Source: Maea johnstoni (Eukaryota; Annelida; Polychaeta; Spionida; Magelonidae). From it: a stretch of 64,000 bases of DNA. Of this stretch, positions 41,301 to 55,371 are shown piece after piece. Made by a program: the position numbers and the translations under genes. The notes below the pieces were generated by a model. That model was not told where the DNA came from and did not search any database. It was given only the letters and a program-made list of their open reading frames with translations. Each line of letters starts with the position of its first letter. Position 1 is the first letter of the stretch. Where the stretch lies: the NCBI GenBank assembly GCA_963942565.1, contig OZ012689.1:27410233-27474232 (forward strand), read 5' to 3'.

Positions 41301-41500
41301 NNNNNNNNNNNNNNNNNNNNNNNNNNNNNNNNNNNNNNNNNNNNNNNNNNNNNNNNNNNNNNNNNNNNNNNNNNNNNNNNNNNNNNNNNNNNNNNNNNNN
41401 NNNNNNNNNNNNNNNNNNNNNNNNNNNNNNNNNNNNNNNNNNNNNNNNNNNNNNNNNNNNNNNNNNNNNNNNNNNNNNNNNNNNNNNNNNNNNNNNNNNN
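41301..41500. other. assembly gap (200 Ns)
   Basis: A run of exactly 200 N. The true length may differ. Confidence 1.
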
Positions 41501-41530
41501 TGAAGGACGACGGCTCAGTACACAGAACAC
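41501..41530 (+). CDS. possible exon end beside the gap (M4 gene?)
   Basis: Immediately after the gap, 30 bp end at a near-consensus donor CAC|GTAAGTATAG (intron from 41531). One frame reads KDDGSVHRT, like the D-x-D/N-G-x-V strand of an FTP propeptide, which would precede the exon at 42881. However this frame ends in phase 1 while that exon starts in phase 0, so either another exon intervenes or the match is chance. Confidence 0.3.
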
Positions 41531-42654
41531 GTAAGTATAGGGTAGCCCTGAGACCGTATGTAATAATGTGCTAGAATGGATGATTTTGCAAAAAATGTTC
41601 CATAAGCATGATCACAATTATGTATATTTTCTTCGATGTTTCAAATTTGATTTCTGTTTTTCACCCACAGTGAACTATTTTGGTTCTTTGATATTGCAAG
41701 TAAAACATTGATCTTCATATTGAACTGTTTGTTTAAAAAGACTTCTCTGCCAGGTTTTCTTTCGAATTCCTAGTGGGGTCCCCAGGGATCCCATGGTCAT
41801 TCATTATCATATTCATAAGACAAAGTCAAAATATTCAATGTATGCACACATAACCCTACGTTGCTCAATTGAACCAGGCATACACGTATTGCAGTGTATT
41901 ATGGGTCTTTATGTGAACTGCTTGTATAGATGGACATAGAGTCTACTCTTGCATAGACGTAGCCAAAAACAAATGTCAAACACTTATGTATTGGTATCTT
42001 TTAATTGCCGCATATTGAATTCCAGTTTTTTTCGTTTTCATTTTGCCGATTAAAAAAGTATTACCTGACAGTTGTAATAATCAGCTCAGTTGAAAGACCG
42101 GGAGGGGCACTTGCGTCCTAAATAGACACATATGCAGAGTCTAATGCTCTAGAGTCAGACCATCAAACGCTGACATTTGCCAGTAAAAACCCTGTTATAG
42201 CAAAATTGCCCCCATCTTTAATTTAAACATTGTCTATATTGATCACGCATACCACCGATTGTTCAGATAGCCAGAGCAAAGAACATGCGGTAAATAAAAA
42301 TGCTATGGCAATTTTATTAATAGGCAATATCCTCTTATCGTTTTCAAATATGGAAACGAAGGTAGAAACCGAAGAATACTAGTACATAGATATGCAGCGT
42401 GAGGTGGCGTCCGCAACCCAGGTACTGTATAAATATATAACAATGTTAAAAAATCCCTATTCTTCCTACGGGCTTGAAAACACTCCGTCAATATTTCTTT
42501 CGAGGATATGCGAAGTTGCTGAAAAATACCCCATACTTTGCGAAAATCGGAACGAGGGCATGCTCCTACTTGATATCCGAGGGCCCGCATCAGGATAGCA
42601 AACTACAGTCTGTGGTTACGTGTTCTATCTCCGTTCATACATACATACATATAC

Positions 42655-42739
<85 letters not shown>

Positions 42740-42880
42740 TGATGTACGTATGTATGTATGCATGTATGTTTGTGTATGCATTTATGTATGTATGTATGTA
42801 TGTTTGTGTGTAATATCTTTTTGAATGGTTACACCCAAATGTATCAGATTTCGGCTAACATTAGACACTTGTTTTTGCAG
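41531..42880. other. probable M4 intron with TA and TATG repeats
   Basis: Contains CATA repeats (42637-42657), a (TA)n tract at 42658-42736 and a TATG-rich stretch at 42743-42812. No exon recognised. Confidence 0.45.
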
Positions 42881-43046
42881 ATCACTGGTAAACTGGTTGA
42901 AGGCATCGAAGAGGACGTTCCTTCCACAGAACCAACACTGACCAAGAAACAAGCACTGCGCCTTGCAATAGAAGAGGAGGGTGACGATCCAGCAGCAGTA
43001 AGCTTTGATGAGAACGAGGACGAACTGGTTATCTATAAAGTCACTA
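42881..43046 (+). CDS. M4 metalloprotease exon: propeptide segment
   Basis: Acceptor GTTTTTGCAG at 42871-42880 and donor CACTA|GTAAGT at 43046/43047. The 55 codons read ITGKLVEGIEEDV, then LTKKQALRLAI, then DELVIYKVT. This is the Gly-Lys-Leu plus 'keeA-xxl-A' and 'eLvIy' pattern of the FTP/PepSY propeptide that folds and inhibits thermolysin-family proteases. It starts in phase 0 and ends in phase 1; the leftover base plus the first two bases of 48727 make AAC (Asn), keeping the frame. Exons upstream (signal peptide, start of FTP) are not found. Confidence 0.88.
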
Positions 43047-43179
43047 GTAAGTATCTTGTGAGAGGTGAATTCCCTACAGCACCTTAAGGATTGGTATCCA
43101 ATCAAAAACTGATTAGATGGTAATAACAACGACGATGGTGATGATCATGATGATTTTGATCTACCAATGATAAAAGCAG

Positions 43180-43184
43180 ACTGA

Positions 43185-43216
<32 letters not shown>

Positions 43217-43255
43217 AGCAGACTGCTACTACTACTACTGCACCTACTACTACTT

Positions 43256-43307
<52 letters not shown>

Positions 43308-43309
43308 AC

Positions 43310-43400
<91 letters not shown>

Positions 43401-43412
43401 TACTACTACTAC
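43180..43412. repeat. (CTA)n trinucleotide array
   Basis: About 75 units of ACT/CTA with scattered variants (GCAGACTG, CACCTACT, CTTCTACT), lying 135 bp inside the M4 intron. Confidence 0.97.
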
Positions 43413-43629
43413 TGAAAGAGTGGTAGTAGTAATGGCAACACTAACTATAATTGATGCACCGCTTACTTCAAATGATATATTCAAACGCACTATTAAGGCA
43501 CTCAATGTCATGTTGCCATTTTGTCCTAACATTGGACATTCTCTTCTGATTGCCACGGCTCATGGATTGGAAACGGGTTTAACCTGGATACTACGGTTTG
43601 CCCCAATGCTAAAGTTGTCTATCATGACT

Positions 43630-46568
43630 CTATTAGTCAGGCAGCTTATGTAGGAAAATAGGGGGTCCGTGGGCAACTCATGTTAATTGTTGGAGACATA
43701 ATTTTTCTAGACCAATTTTGGATGAGGACTTCAAAAAAATATGTCTCCAATTTTTTCGATAATTTTTTCAAGGTCAAATGGTCAATGTCAAAGGTCAAAA
43801 TCCTTAAAATGCCTTGTTTGGACCTGTAACAAGCTGCATTTGGTAGACAACTCGATTTTTAGGGTGACATATACTCAACAAATAAATTTCCTACACAAAC
43901 ATTTAGTATTTTACACAGTAAAGTTTTAATCTGAGGTCAATAAGTACATTTTAAAGTAAAGGTTAAAGGTCAAATCAGTGAAAAATGCCTTGTATAGACA
44001 AGAAATGAGCTGCATTTGATAAAAGTTGGTTAGAAACCATATTTTATGATGAGACACACTTCTCCAGTAAATTTCATTAAAGTACACTTTATATATTCCA
44101 CCTCAAATATTTTATCTGAGGTCAATGAGTCCATTCAAAGGTCAAGATCAACAGTCAAAATGCAGGAAAATGCCTTGCATGGACCGGATACAAGTTGCAT
44201 TTGATTCAATATGGTTAGAAACCAGCTGTTTAGGATAAATTGTACACTTAATACATGAATTTCATACACACAGCTTCAGTTTTGAACTCAGTATTTTTCA
44301 AATCTGAGGTCAATAAGTACATATAAAGGTCAAAGGTCAAATCTGTGGAAATGCCTTGTATGGACACGAAATGAGCTGCATTTGATAAAAGTTGGTTAGA
44401 AACCAGATTTTATGATGTCAGATGCGATATTTTATGATGAGACACACTTTTTCAATAAATTTCATTAAAGCACACTTCATATTTTCCACCTCAAAGATTA
44501 TATCTAAGGTCAACGAGTCCATTCAAAGGTCAAGATCAACAGTCAAAATGCAGGAAAATCGCTTGCACGGACCGGATACAAGCTGCATTTCATTCAATAT
44601 GGTTAGCAACTAGCTGTTTAGGATAAATACACTTAATATGTGAATTTCATACATACAGCATCAGTATTTTACTCAGTAATTTTTAAATCCATAAGTACAT
44701 ATAAAGGTCAAGATCAAAGGTCAAATTAGTGAAAATGCCTTGTAATGACAGGAAATGAGCTGCATTTGATAAAATTAATTAGAAACCAGATTTTATGATG
44801 TCAGATGCGATACACTTTTCAAGTAAATTTCATTACACTTCATATTTTCCACCTCAAAGATTATATGTAAGGTCAATGAGTTCATTCAAAGGTCAAGATC
44901 AACAGTCAAAATGCAGGAAAATGTCTTGCATGGACCAGAGAAAAGCTGCATTTGATTCAATATGGTTAGAAACACACTTTTCCAGTAAAACTATATCCAC
45001 ACACACTTAATTTTGTCCAGAGTATTAAATCAAGGATCATAGTCCAGGTCAAATGTGAAACAACCCTGGGAAAAGACCACTATCAATCTTTTATAGATTT
45101 CATTCACTGCAGAAAAGACTTTAATTGTTATTTATGAAAAGTTTTTATATAGGAAACAAGTTCAACTTTACAATTATTCTCTATGCAGTGGTGCTTGTTT
45201 CTTAAATAAAAAAACTTATTCATCCTAAACAGCTGGTTTCTAACCATATTGAATCAAATGCAGCTTGTCTCTGGTCCATGCAAGACATTTTCCTGCATTT
45301 TGACTGTTGATCTTGACCTTTGAATGAACTCATTGACCTTACATATAATCTTTGAGGTGGAAAATATGAAGTGTAATGAAATTTACTTGAAAAGTGTATC
45401 GCATCTGACATCATAAAATCTGGTTTCTAACTAATTTTGTCAAATGCAGCTCATTTCCTGTCATTACAACGCATTTTCACTAATTTGACCTTTGATCTTG
45501 ACCTTTATATGTACTTATGGATTTAAAAATTACTGAGTAAAATACTGATGCTGTATGTATGAAATTCACATATTAAGTGTATTTATCCTAAACAGCTAGT
45601 TGCTAACCATATTGAATGAAATGCAGCTTGTATCCGGTCCGTGCAAGCGATTTTCCTGCATTTTGACTGTTGATCTTGACCTTTGAATGGACTCGTTGAC
45701 CTTAGATATAATCTTTGAGGTGGAAAATATGAAGTGTGCTTTAATGAAATGTATTGAAAAAGTGTGTCTCATCATAAAATATCGCATCTGACATCATAAA
45801 ATCTGGTTTCTAACCAACTTTTATCAAATGCAGCTCATTTCGTGTCCATACAAGGCATTTCCACAGATTTGACCTTTGACCTTTATATGTACTTATTGAC
45901 CTCAGATTTAAAAAATACTGAGTTCAAAACTGAAGCTGTGTGTATGAAATTCACGTATTAAGTGTACAATTTATCCTAAACAGCTGGTTTCTAACCATAT
46001 TGAATCAAATGCAGCTTGTATCCGGTCCATGCAAGGCATTTTCCTGTATTTTGACTGTTGATCTTGACCTTTGAATGGACTCATTGACCTCAGATAAAAT
46101 ATTTGAGGTGGAATATATAAAGTGTACTTTAATGAAATTTACTGGAGAAGTGTGTCTCATCCTAAAATATGGTTTCTAACCAACTTTTATCAAATGCAGC
46201 TCATTTCTTGTCTATACAAGGCATTTTTCACTGATTTGACCTTTAACCTTTACTTTAAAATGTACTTATTGACCTCAGATTAAAACTTTACTGTGTAAAA
46301 TACTAAATGTTTGTGTAGGAAATTTATTTGTTTAGTATATGTCAACCTAAAAATCGGGTTTCCTACCAAATGCAGCTTGTTACAGGTCCAAACAAGGCAT
46401 TTTAAGGATTTTGACCTTTGACATTGACCATTTGACCTTGAAAAAATTATCGAAAAAATTGGAGACATATTTTTTTGAAGTCCTCATCCAAAATTGGTCT
46501 AGAAAAATTATGTCTCCAACAATTAACATGAGTTGCCCACGGAAACTACATAAGCTGCCAGACTATAT
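43630..46568. repeat. giant near-perfect palindrome
   Basis: The left arm (43630-44973) and right arm (45236-46568) are inverted copies of about 1.34 kb separated by about 262 bp. Arm ends read GGCAGCTTATGTAG and CTACATAAGCTGCC; inner ends read ATTCAATATGGTTAGAAAC and its inverse. Stretches compared by eye differ at about 1-2 percent. Each arm is itself built of about seven alternating units of about 180 bp (blocks AAATGCCTTG, GAGCTGCATTTGATAAAA, GTTGGTTAGAAACCA, ATTCAAAGGTCAAGATCAAC). No TSD or transposase was found. Confidence 0.93.
44327..44339 (+). promoter_or_regulatory. perfect DR1 nuclear-receptor element
   Basis: AGGTCA-A-AGGTCA, mirrored in the other palindrome arm at 45870-45882. 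The match to the DR1 consensus is exact; function is inferred only. Extra half-sites are frequent in both arms, for example TCAAGGTCA at 43768-43776. Confidence 0.4.
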
Positions 46569-47944
46569 GGCAGAAAAGGATAATAAATGTGAATGCAAAA
46601 TGAAGCCATATCGTCTATCAGAAAGTGGGTCATATTTAACTTAACTGGAGGCGATCTTTCTCTAATGTGTATTGGGGAAGCCTGACTTTCTTTAATACAG
46701 GATTATGAACGGTATCCCGTTACTCTTAAGTACAAAATTATAATTTCGAGAGTCTCAGTCAATGTCATGGGGTAAGTGTTACGATAAAACAGATTACCAG
46801 AAGGAAAATAGGACGGTCAGGAACTTGCTTCGACCTTGTTATTGCAATGCAAACATGTTAAGTATTACCATGACCAACTTCTAACGTCGTTTTAACTACT
46901 GCGCATGCCGATACACTGGTCTTGATCCAAGATGGCTACTTCTATAAACACCATGAGGTTTGAAGCATGACAACTGCAAAGCCATAGAAATGTGTTGAAG
47001 CCGTGCAAATCTAAGCGTATTAAATACTCAAACAATCCGCCTCTAATCAGGCGGTTATGTAGTTGAATTGGAGGGTTAATTAATTGAAGGGTTAATTAAT
47101 CTTTGTAATGCCAATTTCATAGTTGGACACAAACGGATATTAAAGGGCTAACCCACTTCCCTGGGGCATAATTTAAGGGAAACCGAAAGGGAATTAGATA
47201 TCATCAAAAGTATTTAGGAATATAAAAAACATGAATAGATAATCATTATTAAGTACACATAATCCAAATTTGAACTTGTTGAAAACTTTCAAACGTCCAA
47301 AACGTGTTGTATACTTGAAAGTGTGACATGGAACGTTTAATGAATCATCAAATGAAAATATCAAATATTCCTTGTTTAGGCTGCTAATAAAAGCTGCCTG
47401 AAGTTTAAATGTGGCCCACATTTTGTCAATGTAAATGATTATTATCGAAAACCTGAAATGGATATTTCATAATTTCCTATATCTTCAAATAGTTCAATTA
47501 TGGGTGCCAAAACTATTTATCAACACTGGTCACCAAGAATAGTGTATCGACCCACTCTTTTATTCTAAAGTAAGAAATGGCAGATTGTAAAATTTGGAAC
47601 TGGAATAAATGTAGGACTAGTGTGGTGCACGCCGGATATTTTGGCGAGTACAAAAATCCTTATAGCTAATCATTAAAATAAAAAGTATTTTTAAAGATTT
47701 GTCAAATTTGTCATGTTTTCCAGTTCATGTTTTCATGTTTTTCAATTTAAAAAAGAAAAAAAGTGTATTTTTACGTATCCTATTCAAATGTTCACGTTTT
47801 TTAATTCTTTAAATAGAATAGAAAAGTCGTGATTGTTTTTCTCTTCCAATCGAAAATAGAAAAGAAAAATATTTTTCATTTCACCTTTTTTCATTTTGAT
47901 CATTTCAATCTTACGAGATTTGTGCGAGAGCTTGCGTGGTTTCC

Positions 47945-48415
47945 AAGAAGTTTAAACTGGGCGTAATAGGCATACCAGGCCAACCAGCCCACTTGGGACA
48001 TGATCGACCAAACGGGCCAAATTGGGCCTCGGGTCAAAAAGCCCAATTGGTCCAAATTGATCCAATTGGTGAAATAGGGCAGACAAGCCAAACAAGCTGA
48101 AATAGGGCAGGCAGGTTAAATGGGCCAAATGTGTTAAACGGGCAATTGGGGCAGACAGGACAGCTGGGCCAAAAAGGGCCAAATTGGTCAACTAAGCTAA
48201 ATGGACCCAAAATGGCACTTTGGCCTAATTAGGGCAGTTGGGCACTGTGGCTTGGTTCAGTTGGCATATTTTGCCGATTTGTCACAATTGACACTTAGCA
48301 GGCTGACTAATTGGTAGGCTGACCAGTCTGGTCTATTTGTCTGAGTTGGTCTGTTTGGCCTTTTTGATCAATTTGGCTCGGTGGTTGGATAGGGTGACTA
48401 GATTGGTCAAAACTT
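47945..48415. repeat. cryptic GGCCAAATTGGGC-type minisatellite
   Basis: About 470 bp is made of loosely repeated 8-12-bp words such as GGGCCAAATTGG, CAATTGGTCC, AGGGCAGACAAG and GGCTGACTAATTGGT, with a change of strand bias from GGGC/CCAA on the left to TTGGTC/GGCT on the right. It is clearly less random than its neighbours but has no strict period. Confidence 0.6.
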
Positions 48416-48668
48416 TATCGTTTAGATGATTGGTTCACGACAATTGCGTTGGGATTATTGTTTTATTTTCCTAAAAGAGGTCTCTGAGGTGTACACTTAT
48501 TTATATATTATGTAACGCTGAGATGTTGTTGCTATGGAAAAATCAACTTTTATTCTCACAATCAGCAATTTCCTTTAGAAAGTAATATTTGATTAAATTT
48601 GATTTGTTAAATATGTGAAACGATTTGAATATTCCGAAGTATGAAACTATCAAGAAAATCTCAAATAA

Positions 48669-51139
<2,471 letters not shown>

Positions 51140-51715
51140 TGATCATCGTTCCTTTGCACAAGTTACATTGTAGTATCTGTCATGGTGCGACTTCTCTTGA
51201 AAAGTATTGCTTGGGCCATAAAACATTATGTAAAGTCCGAAAAACAATGCTTGTACAGATATCGATCCCACTACGTCAAAAAGCAACCGCACACATGAAA
51301 GACGATAAAATAATCCCGACTGTGGGTTCAACAAGTTCATTCTAGGTACTAAAGAAGAGTTTGGTGGTTGATGATCCTGTTTATGGCTCTTGTGAGTAGC
51401 TTCCAGAGCGGCTCCGTACAGTCTCCGTGCAATGTGGCCTGGTCATGTAGAATCAAGCAAATATTCAGGAAAAAATCGCAATTTGATGACGACACTGAAA
51501 ATACTCAAAGAATCATTGCAATCTTTGATGTTACCATTCAGTTTTTTATAGCTGACAAAAGTACAGAACACCTCTCTAATATGTTGTGCTTTTGACCGAA
51601 CAGTCAATAATAACTATACATGCCTCATGCGTTCTTGGCATTTTAGCAAAAGTAGATCAATGCATGGTAAAAGATATTCGGTCCATACCCAATTCCAACC
51701 AAATACTTCATTTGA

Positions 51716-51985
<270 letters not shown>

Positions 51986-52294
51986 TAGTTATGAAAATGA
52001 TTACCGGTAGTAGAATACATTTCATTTGTCATTTTGAAAATAAAATTCGAAAATTTGAATTTTTCTATATGTTGCAATTGAATACGAAGCAGTGATTGGA
52101 AAGATACATGCAGAAAAATATGGTAGATACAGTAAAGATGTTTACTTCCTGTACCGGTCGATGAGTTGTCGTCTAGTGACCGGTAGAACATGCCTCACTG
52201 CACGGTTGAGATAACTAGGCACGCATATTAATATTAAACTTCTTAGCTACGTAACTATGTTTTCCTTTGATGGTATCTTATGCAATGTTCGCAG

Positions 52295-52447
52295 GCGGCA
52301 TTCGGACATACGGTCCTGTCAAACGTCCATTCTCGCTCGTCAACATAAAGCCTTATATAGCAAAATCTGATGTTAAACACTATTACAAAGGAAACAGCTT
52401 TTTGGGGTGGCACCGACCAAAAAGAGTAAAGCCTGGACACAATTTAA
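52295..52447 (+). CDS. candidate cassette exon of the M4 gene
   Basis: 153 bp (51 codons, no stop) lie between an acceptor-like AATGTTCGCAG and a donor-like TTTAA|GTGAGTGT. Both edges are phase 1, matching the exons on either side, so inclusion would keep the frame and add 51 residues (with RTYGPVKRPFSL and HYYKGNSFLGWHRPK). The sequence has no counterpart in known M4 enzymes and would sit inside the C-terminal helical lobe. It may be an alternative exon or a chance open segment; the acceptor lacks a strong pyrimidine tract. Confidence 0.35.
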
Positions 52448-52475
52448 GTGAGTGTGTATACTTTTAAACTTGCAG

Positions 52476-53647
52476 GTGCTTGTGGTGTGAAGCAGGCAGC
52501 GGAGGACCGCGGCCTCAACTCCCATGACGTGGTGGACGCCTTCAGGAAAGTGGGTGTGGAGGCGTGCGTGGAGGTCCGCGGCATTGGCAAGCACGACGCC
52601 GTCAAGACGTCACTCCATGACCTGGCCACGCCCACTGACGGTGAAGAACCACTCATGATCAAGTGGGTGGTACCTACCGGAGCACGTGACGTCTCCTTTG
52701 TAACAAAGGGAGGCGTGGGTGATGTCACAATGTACATACAAAAGGACTTCCCTCCGGTTGTGGCGAATGGCAGCACTACGTATAGCCATGTGAGTAATAA
52801 CCCAGGTAACAGTGAAACGGTCAACATTGACGTATCGAGTGGAGGGAGCTACTTTATCCTGCTGACTGGCACTTACCACGGAGTCACGCTGGTGGGCACG
52901 TACAACCAGAGCGACGCTGGTGACGTCATAGCACAGGGTACAGACTTTAATGCAACAGAACGTCACGGGTCAGACCGCGGACGTTATTACTCCTGGACCG
53001 CCACAACAGAGATTGTCAGCTTGGTATTTGAGTTCTGGCGTTACAACGTGACAACCGGCACGGATGTTGATCTCCTTGTTAAGCACAATGTGACAGCCCC
53101 GTGGTCAGGGTCCGACTTCAGGGGCACCGGAAGCAATCCCGAGATCGTCGAGGTCAAATGTAGGGTCAGGGGAGGTAGATACGGTATCTTCCTAAAGAAA
53201 TATGGAGGCAATGCAGGTATCGGCCCCTGGGTTCTGAAGGTCAAGCATTCCAACGGGTTCAGAAAGCTGACAGGGGTGCCTGCAACAACAGCAGCGCCCA
53301 CTACCACAACTACTGAGCCCCCTACCACGACCACGCCCCCTTGTCCAACCTTCCCAAGCCACCACAGCCACGCTACTACCCCAAGCACGCAGGCACCAGA
53401 GACCAACCCTCCTACTACTCCTCCCACTACTCCTCCTACTAACCCTCCTACTACTCCTCCTCCTACCCAGGCCCCTTCTACTGAAGCACCAGAATCGTCA
53501 GAGGAGTCATCAGAAGAATCTGGTTCCGGTTCCGGTTCCGGAAGCGGAAATGGCTTTTCAGACCAGGAAAATGGCGAGGATCAGCCCCAGGGGAGATCCT
53601 TGGATGAGGAGTTAGAGGAAATGCTCGTCGAGCGGTATCTTTCATAG
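52476..53647 (+). CDS. M4 metalloprotease last exon: PPC domains and tail
   Basis: Acceptor AAACTTGCAG ends at 52475. It starts GACGVKQAAEDRG and ends the M4 fold with VVDAFRKVGVEACV. A beta-rich PPC-like domain follows (about 52640-52910, with VPTGARDVSF, GDVTMYIQKD, SGGSYFILLTGTY). A second similar module covers about 52960-53250 (RYYSWTATTE, GTDVDLLVKHN, GRYGIFLKKYGG). Then come a Pro/Thr-rich mucin-like linker (about 53280-53490), an acidic Ser/Glu stretch with GSGSGSGSG, and a 40-residue acidic end. The stop TAG is at 53645. The five certain exons sum to 2304 bp, a whole number of codons (767 residues). The protein is probably secreted, although the signal peptide exon is not seen. Confidence 0.95.
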
Positions 53648-54041
53648 AAAGGTGCATTGCATCAACTAAATGTTGTTGTACATGTATTCCCATTGTGTTC
53701 TACTCACTTTCTTACCAAACTCGAGAACTCTTTGGGTGAAACATCTATCAACAATACATATTTACGAAACGTATACGCTAGGATCATAACCTATTTCAAG
53801 GAATAAATGAAACGATCGTATTTGTTCATAGGACTGTTTAACATTGAATGGAAGAGAAAGGTTATTGTTGAATCGTATTTGACATTGACTGTTCTCCTTC
53901 AAGTTAGGTAGAGTCAAATTTAAATGACCATGACACAAGCACGACACGCCAATTACTTAAGCATTGTCACATTACTGTATACCTTTGCTGTAATTAAATG
54001 TTCCTTTTATTATCTAAGATATAATGTGCGGATCGTTATTC

Positions 54042-54047
54042 AATAAA
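54042..54047 (+). terminator. polyadenylation signal of the M4 gene
   Basis: AATAAA about 395 bp after the stop, followed by a T/GT-rich stretch. An earlier AATAAA at 53802 is an alternative. Confidence 0.5.
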
Positions 54048-54706
54048 GAATTTCAACAATTTAATTGTGTCAGATATCTTTATTTTGAATGTCAATGCAT
54101 AGAGGACGTTTTATGTACAAAGCGCATACGTGCATAGCTTACTATAACAATAAATTATGTAAGCAAGCTATCATCACTTGTTTCATGTATTCAGAAATAT
54201 GCAATGGAATTTAAACGTTTGTTGCACATGCACTATTCTAAAGCACTGCCCATGTGTGTGTGTGGAGGGGGGGGGGGGGGGGGTTAATACAGTAATATCT
54301 AGAAGTTGACGACCTATTGTACACTATTATTATTTTCCATTTCATTTTTGATTGACTCATTACCCTAAAACATATCATGAGGAGTTCAGAAATGAGTCCC
54401 CATTTCCTCTTGGGTACTAGGATATGTGTATCTCTCAGTGATATATCCGTGATGTAGATCATGGACTTCGTAATTGCATTAAAGTCACTATATATCCTCT
54501 CGAAGGGCCATCTACAACATCATTCTCGTCGCAAATTACCATATTTGTGGTGGTGCATTATATCTGCCTCTGACAAATAAGGAGTTGAGTGTACTAAAGT
54601 GCTCACATCAGAAACAATGGTAAACATAAAACATTATTAAGTCACAGGACTGACATTGGCCCATTGTTAAAAATCTCAAGGGCAATAGTCTAACATGATC
54701 ATACAT
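54048..54706. other. unassigned intergenic DNA
   Basis: Contains a G run of about 18 at 54265-54283 and no recognisable gene. Confidence 0.4.
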
Positions 54707-55026
54707 TAAAGCCCCTCTCACACATGAGTACGAAGTCAACACGTAGCTACACGAAGTAGCTGACTTCCGCTACGTGTTCACTTCGCGTCAAAAATTGATG
54801 TTTTGTAGCCAGTCAACCATACAACACGAAGCCAATACTTAGACAACACAAAACCAACAAGACACGGAATGAACAAGGCTTATGCCGAAGTGAACACGAA
54901 GTTTCAGGAAGTGTTCCCGTTTTATGGCGAAGCCAACCCAAAACCTCCACGAAGTCAACACGGAGTGGAAAACCCAAATTCGTGTACAGTCGTGTTGACT
55001 TCGTGCTCTTGTGTGAGAGAGCTTTA
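54707..55026. mobile_element. MITE with CTCTCACACA ends
   Basis: The ends are TAAAGCCCCTCTCACACATG and the inverse of TAAAGCTCTCTCACACAAGA. The interior repeats ACGAAGTCAACACG and CACTTCG words in both orientations. A related copy starts at about 63590. Target duplication is unclear. 320 bp, noncoding. Confidence 0.75.
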
Positions 55027-55371
55027 GTATACTAGTTCATTTGTAGTGCCACTAGGAGCAGAACAAAGATGAAAGGTTTCGTTTTAGGATGCAGCACCTG
55101 ACCCCATGCGCGATTTAGTAGGAGTGGCTTAATCCTCCATCAGTAAACAGGCTAAAATCATTAGCAAGACCAATTTGATTGGAAATATTTTGGCAATAGA
55201 AAATAACGTAATTTTCACAGGGGTCTAGGGGATAGAAACATAGCTCATATATTTCTTACTCGAAATTTGATTCATTGAATGGTCAAAAAATGTAAGTGAT
55301 GGCGATTGTCATTTATTTGAATAGAAACATTACAGAAACTACTAAAGATAATAAACGTTATCATATCAACT

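Noticed and set aside
43180-43412. A CRISPR array
   Set aside because: The repeats are simple triplets with no spacers, and the DNA is from an animal nuclear genome.
43161-43556. Poly-valine open frame
   Set aside because: It is the antisense reading of the CTA-type trinucleotide array.
44422-45787. Paired, near-identical short open frames on opposite strands
   Set aside because: They are mirror readings of the two palindrome arms and have no codon bias or domain.
43630-46568. The palindrome as a complete foldback transposon
   Set aside because: No target duplication or known terminal motif was found, so I describe it only as a palindrome.
52444-53427. Long minus-strand open frames opposite the last M4 exon
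   Set aside because: They are shadows of the GC-rich coding exon; domain matches and splice phases are all on the plus strand.
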